Positions 1-8,024 are shown, counted from the stretch's first letter. The stretch: 64,000 nt of DNA from Spirosoma fluviale (GCA_945901615.1 CAMDLI010000005.1:1-64000); one strand, 5' to 3'. Numbers and translations are program-made. Notes: generated by a model not told the origin, from the sequence alone.

Positions 1-476
1 GGGTTCTGAATATTTTTCAAAGCCATCGCACTGAGCCTTTCTAGAAAATCAACATAGGGTTGATTGATCAGAAGTGGAAGGTGCGCAAAGGCGTCGTGAA
101 ACATGTCAGGTTCTTCCAAATAGTCTAGCTGCTCCATTTTTCGAAGCCAGGTAGAAGACGGAAAACGCTTGTTGCTCAGCAAGCCGAAAAACAAGTCATC
201 GTCTATCAATCCTGGTACTACCTGGACTTGCCATCCTGTGGTCTGGCGGAGGATCTCGTTTAGCTCCTCAAAATTTGCAATACGGTCTGCAGTAAAATTT
301 ACCGCTTTCATGCCTTCCAAATAAGCTTTTGAAGCTGCTTTAGGAAGCTGAGGAACTTGCCGCTCAAAAAGAATTTTCCAAACTTGGAAATCCTCTTCCG
401 AATAAGCGGCATAATCCTGACGCATAACTTTTAATCTCGGGTCCGAAAAGACCCACTCTTTGGGTTTTTCAATCAT
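1..476 (-). CDS. phhA: Phenylalanine 4-monooxygenase, C-terminus cut by window edge
   Basis: This is the N-terminal 158 codons of an aromatic amino acid hydroxylase, which converts phenylalanine to tyrosine using non-haem iron and a pterin. The reading frame is open to the window's left edge and is absent from the ORF track only because no stop is visible. The start is ATG at 476. The iron-binding signature EPDMFHDAFAHLPLL supplies the two His ligands; most family members have Gly where this one has Ala in the second half (FGH to FAH). The Glu ligand and C-terminus lie outside the window. It lies downstream of trpA on the same strand, 300 bp away, so aromatic amino acid synthesis and catabolism are neighbours. 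The family assignment is firm; the exact substrate is inferred from bacterial homologues. Confidence 0.9.
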   Translation of the reverse strand, partial: MIEKPKEWVFSDPRLKVMRQDYAAYSEEDFQVWKILFERQVPQLPKAASKAYLEGMKAVNFTADRIANFEELNEILRQTTGWQVQVVPGLIDDDLFFGLLSNKRFPSSTWLRKMEQLDYLEEPDMFHDAFAHLPLLINQPYVDFLERLSAMALKNIQN

Positions 477-641
477 TGTATTTGGGTTTTATTCACTCGG
501 TACTTCTCACTGGATAAGAATGAAGGCGAAAGCCAATCTCCCTATTCAATTGTTTTAACTCTAGATAAGCTATGGCTGTTGCACAAATCCAAAACTTATT
601 TTTTCCTACCCTTTTTCCTTCAAAAAAGGATGAAAAAGCCA

Positions 642-731
642 GCGGACTATCTACTTATCGGAAACTAAGTTACGCAGGGATTTCAGGCGGACTATCTACT
701 TATCGGAAACTAAGTTACGCAGGGATTTCAG
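642..731. repeat. Perfect 45-bp tandem duplication between trpA and phhA
   Basis: Two head-to-tail identical 45-bp units occupy 642-686 and 687-731, each starting GCGGACTATCTACTTATCGG and ending GGGATTTCAG. There is no spacer, so this is not a CRISPR. The unit contains the near-palindrome AACTTAGTT on the minus strand. It lies immediately 3' of the trp operon (trpA stop at 777). The period is a multiple of three, so the overlapping ORF repeats a 15-residue block, but nothing else suggests coding. It is probably a mobile or slippage-amplified intergenic repeat; the rest of the 477-776 gap holds no other recognisable element. Confidence 0.9.
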
Positions 732-776
732 TCGGTAAAACCAAATTTCAAACCCAAGCGCTCTACTTGGAAAGAA

Positions 777-1550
777 CTAACCAATAACTCCTTGAATGAA
801 GGAATTGATGTCCCGATTCAGGTCAGTTGAATTAGTAATATTCTTGATAAATGCGGATCCAATGATCGCTCCTTGACTATAGTGCGAGGCGAGTTGGAAG
901 GTAGCTGCATCCGAGATTCCGAATCCAATCAACCTAGGATGGGTCAGATTCATATTCGCTACCCGCTCAAAGTACTGCTCCTGCTCTGGAGAAATCTCAG
1001 CCTTGGCTCCAGTAATTGCATGGGAGGATACCATGTAGATAAATCCATTGGAGTTTTCATCCACTTCTCGAATTCGCTTCTCGGAAGTTTGAGGAGAAAT
1101 TAGGAAGCTAATAAACAGCCCATACTCCTCAAAAAGGGACTTGTACTCCTCCAGATACTGGCTCATGGGTAGGTCTGGTAGAATCAGTCCATCAATGCCT
1201 ACCTCCTTGCATTTTTTGCAAAACTCCTCCTCCCCAAACTGGATGATTGGATTGAGATAACCCATGAGAATTACGGGAACATGAATTTTGGATCGGAAGC
1301 CCACCAATTGGCTGAAAAGGGTTTTGATACTCATTCCATTTTCCAAGGCTTGGGTATTGCTTTCTTGAATGGTCGGCCCGTCTGCAATCGGATCAGAATA
1401 CGGTATTCCGAGTTCAATGATATCCGCTCCAGCTGCTTGGATGGCTTCCATCACGGGTAGCGTATCCTCTAGGTTCGGGAAGCCTGCCGTCACATAGATG
1501 GATAGCACCCGCTCTTTTTTGGTTTGAAATAAATAGTCTATTCGATTCAT
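777..1550 (-). CDS. trpA: Tryptophan synthase alpha subunit
   Basis: Cleaves indole-3-glycerol phosphate to indole and glyceraldehyde 3-phosphate and passes indole through a tunnel to TrpB. The TIM-barrel hallmarks are present: IIELGIPYSDPIADGP holds the catalytic Glu and Asp, and a phosphate-binding GSAFIK segment lies near the C-terminus. The ORF track extends to 1673, but that extension overlaps trpB by about 70 nt and has no family similarity. The ATG at 1550 (MNRIDYLFQ) gives 257 residues, the usual family length, with a 55-nt gap after trpB. It is the last gene of the trp operon. Confidence 0.96.
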   Translation of the reverse strand: MNRIDYLFQTKKERVLSIYVTAGFPNLEDTLPVMEAIQAAGADIIELGIPYSDPIADGPTIQESNTQALENGMSIKTLFSQLVGFRSKIHVPVILMGYLNPIIQFGEEEFCKKCKEVGIDGLILPDLPMSQYLEEYKSLFEEYGLFISFLISPQTSEKRIREVDENSNGFIYMVSSHAITGAKAEISPEQEQYFERVANMNLTHPRLIGFGISDAATFQLASHYSQGAIIGSAFIKNITNSTDLNRDINSFIQGVIG

Positions 1551-1605
1551 AAGATCAATGCGTAGTTGAAAAGGGATGGGTAGCGATTCTTCAGAGCGCC
1601 TCCTT

Positions 1606-2784
1606 TTAATAATTTCCCCATTGGATGTAGGTTTCCAAATCCTTATCACCTCTTCCGGAAAGGTTGATGACAATAAGGTCGTTTGGATTAAATGAGATTT
1701 GATTCAGGGCATGGATGGCATGGGCCGTTTCGATGGCAGGAATAATCCCTTCTGTTCTGCTGAGTAAAATACCTGCTTTCATCGCATCCTCATCCTCTAC
1801 TCCAACAAACTCCGCCCGTCCAATTTCATGCAAATGGGCATGCACCGGACCTATCCCAGGGTAATCCAGGCCTGCAGAAATGGAATGTGGTTCAATCACT
1901 TGACCATCTTCAGTTTGCATCAACAAGGTTTTTGAACCATGTAAAATCCCCGGAGTACCCAACACGGAGGTGGCAGCAGATTTGCCGGAATGAATCCCAT
2001 GCCCCGCTGCCTCCACAGCAATCAATCGCACTGAAGACTCATTGTAATAATGGTAAAATGCTCCTGCCGCATTGGAACCCCCTCCTACACAAGCAATCAC
2101 GAGGTCTGGGTTTTCCCTGCCTTCTTTTGCCTTCAGCTGCCATTTGATCTCTTCCGAGATGACGGACTGAAATCGTGCCACCATCTCCGGATAGGGATGA
2201 GGGCCCACCACCGAACCGATGATGTAATGCGTGCCCACTGGATCCGCGATCCAAGCTCGCATAGCCTCGTTGGTAGCATCTTTTAGGGTCTTTGAACCCG
2301 AAATCGCAGAAACTACCTTGGCACCAAGAATTCGCATGCGCTCCACATTTGGGCGCTGACGCTTGATGTCCAGTTCACCCATGTAAATGGTACAATCCAT
2401 GCCCATCAAGGCACAGACGGTAGCAGTAGCAACCCCATGCTGTCCCGCTCCAGTCTCAGCGATGATGCGTTTTTTGCCTAGCTTCTTCGCTAGGATAATC
2501 TGCCCTACGGTATTGTTGACCTTGTGCGCTCCCGTATGACAGAGGTCTTCCCGCTTGAGGTATATCTTAGCTCCAAATGTTTCTGAAAGTCTAGCTGCAA
2601 GGTAGAGTGGCGTAGGTCGTCCCACAAAGTCCTTGAGCAAACTTTGAAACTCTTCTTGATAGGTCGGGCTTGCCACAATTGCTTCCCAGTTTTCTCGGAG
2701 CTCCTCCACATTCGGATACAACATCTCGGGGATGTAGGCACCTCCAAAACTTCCATAAAATCCTTTTTCGTCAACTTGTATCAT
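1606..2784 (-). CDS. trpB: Tryptophan synthase beta subunit
   Basis: PLP enzyme that condenses indole with serine to give tryptophan. The PLP lysine lies in HTGAHKVNN and the phosphate-binding loop is GGGSNAAG, both at the expected places. The protein is about 392 aa from ATG 2784 ([15 protein letters not shown]). The track's start at 2808 is a TTG whose eight extra residues are not family-like, so the ATG is preferred. It follows trpF by about 34 nt in the operon and is followed by trpA. This is the classical trpB1 type that pairs with TrpA. Confidence 0.97.
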   Translation of the reverse strand: MIQVDEKGFYGSFGGAYIPEMLYPNVEELRENWEAIVASPTYQEEFQSLLKDFVGRPTPLYLAARLSETFGAKIYLKREDLCHTGAHKVNNTVGQIILAKKLGKKRIIAETGAGQHGVATATVCALMGMDCTIYMGELDIKRQRPNVERMRILGAKVVSAISGSKTLKDATNEAMRAWIADPVGTHYIIGSVVGPHPYPEMVARFQSVISEEIKWQLKAKEGRENPDLVIACVGGGSNAAGAFYHYYNESSVRLIAVEAAGHGIHSGKSAATSVLGTPGILHGSKTLLMQTEDGQVIEPHSISAGLDYPGIGPVHAHLHEIGRAEFVGVEDEDAMKAGILLSRTEGIIPAIETAHAIHALNQISFNPNDLIVINLSGRGDKDLETYIQWGNY

Positions 2785-2818
2785 CTTCTCGCTAGTTATC
2801 GTCTCCAATTGGTAGACC

Positions 2819-3445
2819 TTATCTGTTCAACTTTTGTTTAAACTCCTTCAAATCAGGAATGTATTTTAGCCCTGGGGCAATTTCAAAACCAGAGTTGACA
2901 TCCACTCCCAGCAGCTGCGGAATATCCTTGCTCAACTCTAAAATTTCAGCTGCATGCTCCAACCGCAATCCTCCACTGAGGAAAAAACCTTTTTCAAAAG
3001 GATACCCTTTCAAGAGTCCCCAATCAAATGTTTTTCCTGACCCTCCCCTGCTGGCAGTAGCCGTATCAAATAGAAATCGATCTACATGGGGAACAAATTC
3101 TTCCATCAATTTCCAGTCTAGATTCTCCCCAACGCCAAAAACCTTCCAAATTTCTAAGTCGGTTTCGTCCTTCAGTTGCTTTGCCACCTCCATAGATTCC
3201 CCTCCATGCAGCTGCAGAGCCGAAAGGCCAAATAAGGTGGCTTTGCGACGTATTTCCGACTGGTCCTCCCCTACGAAAACGCCCACTTTTTTTAGTGGCA
3301 GGTCAATTAACCATTCGGCGCTTTCAGAAGGTGCCAGTCGAGGGGATTTGGAGTAGAAAATCAAGCCCATCCAATCTGGATTCACTTCTTGGGCCAATTG
3401 AAGACAATTGGCTTGATCCCGCATGCCGCAAACTTTAATTTCCAT
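2819..3445 (-). CDS. trpF: Phosphoribosylanthranilate isomerase
   Basis: Amadori rearrangement of phosphoribosylanthranilate to CdRP, the third dedicated step of tryptophan synthesis. The N-terminal KVCGMRD carries the catalytic Cys. The C-terminal [10 protein letters not shown] resembles the phosphate-binding and catalytic Asp segment (usually GVDVSSGVE). The start is taken at ATG 3445 ([10 protein letters not shown]). The longer ORF begins with GTG at 3460 and would overlap the trpC stop by 8 nt. The protein has 208 aa, normal for a monofunctional TrpF; it is not fused to TrpC as in enterobacteria. Confidence 0.95.
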   Translation of the reverse strand: MEIKVCGMRDQANCLQLAQEVNPDWMGLIFYSKSPRLAPSESAEWLIDLPLKKVGVFVGEDQSEIRRKATLFGLSALQLHGGESMEVAKQLKDETDLEIWKVFGVGENLDWKLMEEFVPHVDRFLFDTATASRGGSGKTFDWGLLKGYPFEKGFFLSGGLRLEHAAEILELSKDIPQLLGVDVNSGFEIAPGLKYIPDLKEFKQKLNR

Positions 3446-3452
3446 GCCCTGC

Positions 3453-4262
3453 TTATCCACTTTGATCCCCCATCAATCGTCTAAACTCCAAGATAAAGTC
3501 CATTGCTGCCTGCTCCGGACTGGAGGTTTTCATGAAGTTTTCTCCAATCAAGAAGCCATCGAATCCAGCCTTTCGGAAAGACAACAAAGTAGCTGGATCC
3601 GAAATTCCACTTTCTGAAATTTTGACTACCTGGTTTGGAATACGATCCACCAGCTCTAGGGAAGTGTCCAAAGACACCTCAAAGGTCTTTAGGTTTCGGT
3701 TGTTGACACCGACCACATCGAGGGGCTCACAAAACGACTGTTCCAACTCCTCCAAATTATGCACTTCCATCAGCACCTCTAGTCCAAGACTTTGGGCAAA
3801 GGTGGCCAAGGAGTTGACTTTTGCAGGGGATAAAGCAGCGGCAATCAGTAAAATGCAATCGGCACCCATGGCTTTGGCTTCCAGGATTTGGTACTCATCC
3901 ACCACAAAGTCCTTTCTTAAGATCGGGATAGACACCTGTTTTCTAGCCAACTCAAGATCCGCTGTAGATCCTCCGAAGTAGTCCTGATCGGTTAGGACTG
4001 ATAGCGCGGAGGCACCTGCCTGCTCGTATCCCTTGCACACAACCTCCACAGAGGAGATGCCGTTGATTAACCCCTTGGAGGGAGATTTTCGCTTAAATTC
4101 AGTGATGATCCCCGACTTGGTTGGGTCGAGTAGAAATGATTTTAAGGAAAGTGGAGTTCTTGAAAAAGCGCTGCTTTTTTCCAAAACGACTACAGGTCGC
4201 TGCTGCTTTCTTGCTTCCACTTCCAGGTACTTATCGGCAATGATTTTTTCTAGCGTATTCAT
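3453..4262 (-). CDS. trpC: Indole-3-glycerol phosphate synthase
   Basis: Converts CdRP to indole-3-glycerol phosphate by decarboxylation and ring closure. The TIM-barrel protein shows the substrate lysine motif EFKRKSPSKG, the second active-site lysine in ILRKDFVVDEYQ, and GVNNRNLKTF and SESGI near the C-terminus. ATG 4262 (MNTLEKIIADKY) is used because the track's first codon (4271) is TTG. The protein is 269 aa, standard for the monofunctional family. It lies 10 nt after the trpD stop and 7 nt before trpF. Confidence 0.96.
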   Translation of the reverse strand: MNTLEKIIADKYLEVEARKQQRPVVVLEKSSAFSRTPLSLKSFLLDPTKSGIITEFKRKSPSKGLINGISSVEVVCKGYEQAGASALSVLTDQDYFGGSTADLELARKQVSIPILRKDFVVDEYQILEAKAMGADCILLIAAALSPAKVNSLATFAQSLGLEVLMEVHNLEELEQSFCEPLDVVGVNNRNLKTFEVSLDTSLELVDRIPNQVVKISESGISDPATLLSFRKAGFDGFLIGENFMKTSSPEQAAMDFILEFRRLMGDQSG

Positions 4263-4272
4263 CAGGAGCAAC

Positions 4273-5283
4273 TTAGTTAAAGGAAACTGAGGTTTGGGGT
4301 TGGATCAATCCAGTAAAGACCCGGAGGGCTTTGCCAGTCAGTAGGGTTTCTTTGGCCAAGTCAATTGCTTCTTCAAAGCCAAGCCCTTCACGAGCCGTTA
4401 CCAATGCAGCAGCGGCATTGGCAATCACTACTTGGTTTTGAGCAGAGGTACCTTTGCCTCGAAGCACTTCTTCAAAGATTTGGGCAGATTCGGCAATGGA
4501 GGTTCCTCCCAAAATGCTATCTGGAGAAAGTTGCTCCAAGCCAAGGCCTTGGGGGTGGTAGAGTTTCTCACCTGTGTTGGTGATCATTTTAAAGGGTCCA
4601 GTGAGCGATATCTCATCGTAACCATCTAGGGCATGTAAGATCGCAAATCGGCCCTCGGTCTCTTGATAGAGATAGCCATACAATCGAGCCAGTTCCAAGC
4701 TAAACACGCCCACCAGTTGCTTGCGGGGAAAACTTGGGTTGACCATGGGTCCGAGCATGTTGAAAAAGGTCTTTACTCCGAGTTCCTTTCGGATAGGAGC
4801 CACACTTTTCATGGCAGGGTGGAAAAGCGGGGCATGCAGAAAGCAGAGTCCCACTTGATCCAAACTGCGTCGCAGCTGGTCGGGATCTGCGCTAAACTCG
4901 TATCCAAAATGGGCCAGCAAGTTGGAGGAACCACAAATAGAGGACACGCCCGTATTGCCGTGTTTGGCCACTGCCTGTCCAGCTCCCGCAACGATAAAGG
5001 AGGAAAGCGTAGAGATATTGAAGGTGTCTTTGCCATCTCCACCCGTACCGCAGAGGTCCATGGCATCGTATTCGGAAAGGTCTACCGGTACGCAAAGTTC
5101 AAGCATCGCTTCCCGGAAGCCACGCAGTTCCTCCACCGTAATGCTGCGCATTAGGAATACGGTCATAAAGGCAGCCACCTGGCTGCTGGGGTAAGACCCT
5201 GTAGCCAAGTTTTTCAAGACTTCTTTCGCCTGCTGTTGAGAGAGCGTCTTGTGTGTAATGAGGTGATTTAATATGTCTTTCAT
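4273..5283 (-). CDS. trpD: Anthranilate phosphoribosyltransferase
   Basis: Transfers phosphoribosyl from PRPP to anthranilate. The PRPP-binding loop GTGGDGKDTFNIST is at about residues 80-93 and KHGNTGVSSICGSSN follows, as in all TrpD proteins. The ATG at 5283 (MKDILNHLITHK) gives 336 aa and a 17-nt gap from trpG. The ORF-track start at 5316 would overlap trpG. There is no fused amidotransferase domain; TrpG is a separate gene immediately upstream. Confidence 0.96.
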   Translation of the reverse strand: MKDILNHLITHKTLSQQQAKEVLKNLATGSYPSSQVAAFMTVFLMRSITVEELRGFREAMLELCVPVDLSEYDAMDLCGTGGDGKDTFNISTLSSFIVAGAGQAVAKHGNTGVSSICGSSNLLAHFGYEFSADPDQLRRSLDQVGLCFLHAPLFHPAMKSVAPIRKELGVKTFFNMLGPMVNPSFPRKQLVGVFSLELARLYGYLYQETEGRFAILHALDGYDEISLTGPFKMITNTGEKLYHPQGLGLEQLSPDSILGGTSIAESAQIFEEVLRGKGTSAQNQVVIANAAAALVTAREGLGFEEAIDLAKETLLTGKALRVFTGLIQPQTSVSFN

Positions 5284-5300
5284 CGTTGAATGGAGATCAT

Positions 5301-5867
5301 TTAGGATTGAAGCCAATTTTGGATCAACTGGGATCCGTGTTCCGTGAGGATACTTTCGGGGTGAAATTGAAGCCCTCTGAGGTCAAATTGCTTGTGGCGA
5401 ATTGCCATAATTTGTTGGTCAGGGGTACGGCCGATCACCTCCAATTCAGCGGGGAGATGCGCCTCATCTACTACCCAAGAATGGTAGCGGCCTACGGCAA
5501 ACTGGCTGGGTAGTCCGGCAAATAGTCGATCGGGAACTACCGTAAGCGTGTCTGCTACCCCATGCTGCACTTCTGCTAGGTTGTGGAGCTTTCCACCGAA
5601 GGCCTCGGCAATGGCCTGATGGCCCAAGCAAATTCCGAGTATGGATTTGGTTGCCTTGTAGCGTTGCAATAGGGCAGGCATCAGCCCTGCTTCCTCAGGA
5701 ATACCAGGTCCTGGAGAAAGGAGTATTTTATCGAATTGTTCCACCTCATCGAGGGCAAAGGCATCGTTTCGACGGATGTCCAATTGCTCCCCATAACCCA
5801 GTTGACGGATCAGGTACACCAGATTGTAGGTGAAGGAATCGTAATTATCTAGGACTAAGATTTTCAT
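5301..5867 (-). CDS. trpG: Anthranilate synthase glutamine amidotransferase subunit
   Basis: Class I glutamine amidotransferase that supplies ammonia to TrpE. The catalytic triad is visible: Cys in GICLGHQ and the C-terminal HPES with His and Glu. The N-terminus ILVLDNYDSFTYNL is typical of TrpG/PabA. At 188 aa it is a stand-alone subunit. It lies 11 nt after trpE. Because this family can also serve p-aminobenzoate synthase, a dual TrpG/PabA role is possible; the operon position makes tryptophan synthesis its main job. Confidence 0.95.
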   Translation of the reverse strand: MKILVLDNYDSFTYNLVYLIRQLGYGEQLDIRRNDAFALDEVEQFDKILLSPGPGIPEEAGLMPALLQRYKATKSILGICLGHQAIAEAFGGKLHNLAEVQHGVADTLTVVPDRLFAGLPSQFAVGRYHSWVVDEAHLPAELEVIGRTPDQQIMAIRHKQFDLRGLQFHPESILTEHGSQLIQNWLQS

Positions 5868-5878
5868 GGACGCATCGC

Positions 5879-7288
5879 TTAAATCTGTTCGGCTGTCTTC
5901 AAGGCCACGCGCAAGGCTTCCAGTTTATTGGCTACTTCTTGCAATTCAGAGTGGATGTCACTTTTGGCAACTACGCCGGCACCGGCTTGAAACCGAAGCT
6001 GGTTATTTTCCGATACAAAGGAGCGGATGACAATGGCATGGTTGAAGTCCCCATTGAATCCCAGGTAACCGATCGCTCCTCCATAGAATTGACGGGGCAC
6101 TGTTTCCAGTTCGTCAATCAGTTCCATGGCTCGGTACTTTGGTGCGCCGGAAAGGGTTCCTGCCGGAAAGGTATCCGCAACTAATTGTAGGGGATTGGCT
6201 CCTTCGGGTAGCTGACCGGTTACTTTGGATACCAAATGGATCACGTGGGAGTAGTATTGCACTTCCTTGAAGACCTCCACTTCCACCCGATCGGAAGTAC
6301 GGGAGAGGTCATTTCGTGCCAAATCCACGAGCATCACGTGCTCTGCATTTTCCTTAGGATCGTCGTAAAGCTTGCGAGCAAGGGCTGCATCCTCCACATC
6401 GTTGCCGGTGCGGCGGAAAGTTCCCGCAATCGGAAATAGGGTTGCCTTTCGATTTTTAACCACAATTTGAGCTTCGGGGGAACTTCCAAAGACCTTGAAG
6501 GATCCGTAATCAAAATAGAACAGGTAGGGCGAGGGATTGACCGAGCGAAGTGCGCGATAGACGTTAAATTCGTCCCCTTTGAAGGCTGTGGTAAATCGCC
6601 GAGAGAGCACCAGCTGAAACACATCTCCACGCTGGCAATGCTTCTGGGCTTGGGCTAAGAGTTCCAAAAACTCTGCATCGCTGTAGTTGGACACTTCCTC
6701 CCCTACCTTTTTGAAGGAGTAGGCAGGAATGTTTTTGTTGTTGAGCAAGGTCTCGATTTCATCTAGGTAGGATGCCTGCTTAGTGCCTTCCACCAGATGT
6801 TCGAAGAGGTGCAGTTCGTTTTTGTAATGATCCACCACGATGATGTTTTGGTACATGGCATAGTGCATCATCGGCACATCAACGGAAGGGGAAGCTTTCA
6901 ATTTGATGTCCTCAAACCAGCCTACTGTATCGTACTGGGTGTAGCCAAAAAGCCCGTTTGTACTAAATTTAAAGGAGTCAGGAGGAGATTGAAAGGAATT
7001 TCCGAATCGTTGCAGGCAATCCATCAAGGGTTGTTCAGCGCTCACTTCGTAGGATTTCTCCTTTCCATCGGGCAATTTCTCCAGCACTGTACCTGCTGTA
7101 AATGAAAAAGAAGCGACTGGATTGAAGCAAATGTAGGAGTAGCTATTGTCTTGTCCTCGGTAGTCAGAGGATTCCAGCAAGATGGGATTGGCGAAGCGAT
7201 CACGAATCTGCAGGTATATGCTTACAGGTGTGATGATATCTGCGAGTCGCTTTCGGTACTGGGTATGGAGGCTGTAGGTCGTAGTCAT
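5879..7288 (-). CDS. trpE: Anthranilate synthase component I
   Basis: Makes anthranilate from chorismate with ammonia from TrpG. The C-terminal chorismate-binding domain carries PAGTLSGAPKYRAMELIDELE, the family signature. The N-terminal LLESSDYRG matches the LLES element that binds tryptophan in feedback-regulated enzymes, so allosteric inhibition is expected. The protein has 469 aa and starts at ATG 7288, only 17 nt downstream of the run of Ts of the attenuator terminator. It is the first structural gene of the trp operon. Confidence 0.96.
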   Translation of the reverse strand: MTTTYSLHTQYRKRLADIITPVSIYLQIRDRFANPILLESSDYRGQDNSYSYICFNPVASFSFTAGTVLEKLPDGKEKSYEVSAEQPLMDCLQRFGNSFQSPPDSFKFSTNGLFGYTQYDTVGWFEDIKLKASPSVDVPMMHYAMYQNIIVVDHYKNELHLFEHLVEGTKQASYLDEIETLLNNKNIPAYSFKKVGEEVSNYSDAEFLELLAQAQKHCQRGDVFQLVLSRRFTTAFKGDEFNVYRALRSVNPSPYLFYFDYGSFKVFGSSPEAQIVVKNRKATLFPIAGTFRRTGNDVEDAALARKLYDDPKENAEHVMLVDLARNDLSRTSDRVEVEVFKEVQYYSHVIHLVSKVTGQLPEGANPLQLVADTFPAGTLSGAPKYRAMELIDELETVPRQFYGGAIGYLGFNGDFNHAIVIRSFVSENNQLRFQAGAGVVAKSDIHSELQEVANKLEALRVALKTAEQI

Positions 7289-7305
7289 GGAAGAGAAAAG
7301 GGCAT

Positions 7306-7341
7306 AAAAAAAGGCTTACCGGGAAAACCAGTAAGCCTTTT
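7306..7341 (-). terminator. trp attenuator terminator hairpin
   Basis: On the minus strand AAAAGGCTTAC pairs with GTAAGCCTTTT around an 11-nt loop, giving an 11-bp stem, followed by seven consecutive T. This intrinsic terminator lies between the leader ORF and trpE with no gene ending there to need it, so it must act as a conditional stop. Its 5' arm and loop can instead pair with the distal part of the leader ORF (see the antiterminator entry). Confidence 0.88.
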
Positions 7342-7390
7342 GAGGTATGTATTGCGCAAAGTTTAGGCAACGGCTTTCTGAGCTTTCCCG
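7320..7390 (-). promoter_or_regulatory. trp antiterminator structure
   Basis: Two leader-ORF segments are complementary, in order, to the terminator's 5' arm and loop. CGGGAAA (7390-7384) pairs with TTTCCCG (7326-7320), and CAGAAAGCC (7380-7372) pairs with GGCTTACTG (7337-7329) with one A-A mismatch. Together they form a long hairpin that cannot coexist with the terminator. A ribosome stalled on the Trp codons (7416-7408) would leave these segments free; one that reaches the stop codon at 7363 would cover them. Pairing was worked out by eye and no energies were calculated. Confidence 0.8.
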
Positions 7391-7440
7391 AGGAAAGAAA
7401 TAGAATGCCACCACCAGTATTTGTTTGCGATTGTTTTCAT
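7363..7440 (-). CDS. trpL: trp operon leader peptide with three Trp codons
   Basis: A 25-codon ORF, MKTIANKYWWWHSISFLGKAQKAVA, lies between the trp promoter and trpE and is too short for the ORF track. It has three consecutive TGG codons (7416-7408) preceded by a Tyr codon. Consecutive codons for a rare amino acid in a leader upstream of its own operon are the hallmark of ribosome-mediated attenuation. Charged tRNA-Trp lets the ribosome finish and the terminator form; starvation stalls it at WWW and allows antitermination. The peptide itself probably has no function. The ATG at 7440 lies only a few nucleotides from the predicted transcription start. Confidence 0.88.
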   Translation of the reverse strand: MKTIANKYWWWHSISFLGKAQKAVA

Positions 7441-7450
7441 TAGCTTGGGA

Positions 7451-7479
7451 CAAATTTAGAAAGGCTTTGGAATAAGCAA
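7451..7479 (-). promoter_or_regulatory. trp operon promoter
   Basis: Minus-strand TTG (7479-7477), an 18-nt spacer and TAAATTTG (7458-7451) match the Bacteroidota primary sigma factor consensus (TTTG/TTG and TAnnTTTG). The start of transcription would fall near 7446-7443, leaving the trpL mRNA with only a few nucleotides, or none, before its ATG. No repressor operator was recognised over it. Confidence 0.7.
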
Positions 7480-7530
7480 TGCTTAGTCCCGGTTTTTTTG
7501 AATTATTTTTGATAAAAAACTGAATTCACC

Positions 7531-7758
7531 GTGGCAAAAGCAATTTCACAGTACTTCAAACGAATTTTTGACGACTACCAAGTTTTGGTGATGATCAACC
7601 CGCAGGATTTTTCTGGGGTAGAACTGATTGTACATCCCGATGGGAAAATCGAAAAAACAGCGATCGAAGGTGATGAAGAGATTTTTGAGGATCTTAAAGC
7701 CGATGAGTTCAAGCCCTGCAGTGCCTTGGAGTTTCAACTCCTGCTGGCAAAAGCCTAA
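7531..7758 (+). CDS. Small conserved-looking protein of unknown function
   Basis: A 75-residue acidic protein starting with GTG at 7531; the frame has a stop at 7513-7515 and no upstream ATG. It begins MAKAISQYFKRIFDDYQVLV and is rich in Asp and Glu, with no signal peptide, membrane segment or recognised domain. It is divergent from the trp operon across a 90-bp gap. TATTTTTG at 7504-7511 matches the -7 consensus for a plus-strand promoter, but no good -33 box is spaced correctly. Codon use resembles the neighbours. I recognise no function; coding status is likely rather than certain. Confidence 0.6.
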   Translation: MAKAISQYFKRIFDDYQVLVMINPQDFSGVELIVHPDGKIEKTAIEGDEEIFEDLKADEFKPCSALEFQLLLAKA

Positions 7759-7779
7759 TCCTGTAATTACCAGCACCAC

Positions 7780-7920
7780 TTCTTTTCACGCTTTTTTTCA
7801 CGCTGATCTTAGGAGAAAAAGTCCGCTGATTAATCTCTTTTGATCTGCAGTATTTTTCTGTGGTCCGCCGCGGAGGATAGGTAGAAAAAACACGCTGATT
7901 TAATTCGTTCGATCTGCGGG
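7780..7920. repeat. Diverged CGCTGATT...GATCTGC intergenic repeats
   Basis: Two related 27-28-bp copies, CGCTGATTAATCTCTTTTGATCTGCAG (7824-7850) and a diverged one (7893-7920), share the ends CGCTGATT and GATCTGCGG or GATCTGCAG. Partial CACGCT fragments precede them at 7787 and 7799. No coding frame crosses the block. Such degenerate intergenic repeats are a familiar background in Bacteroidota genomes. The 7759-8131 gap holds these, the palindrome at 7994 and a short hairpin (CCCGA/TCGGG) near 8097-8112. Confidence 0.6.
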
Positions 7921-7993
7921 AAACGAATAGAAAATTTTCTTTATTTTCTGGGAGTCGGCTTTTTTTATTCTTCTTTTTGTTTACATTATAAAC

Positions 7994-8024
7994 ATTAAAA
8001 TGTTAACAATATTAACATTTTAAT
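7994..8024. promoter_or_regulatory. Perfect 31-bp palindrome upstream of dnaE2-like gene
   Basis: ATTAAAATGTTAA and TTAACATTTTAAT are perfect 13-bp inverted arms around CAATA. The left arm overlaps a second palindrome, AACATTAAAATGTT (7991-8004), so three AACATT/AATGTT half-sites lie in a row. It is too AT-rich for a typical terminator and is not followed by a T tract. A regulator-binding operator for the damage-type polymerase gene 108 bp downstream is the most attractive reading. This is inference; the binding protein is unknown. Confidence 0.5.

Noticed and set aside
642-731. Possible CRISPR array
   Set aside because: The two units are directly adjacent with no spacer and there are no cas genes in the window.
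572-787. 71-aa ORF spanning the tandem 45-bp repeat
   Set aside because: It exists only because the repeat length is a multiple of three; it runs into the trpA 3' end and has no domain, signal or start context.
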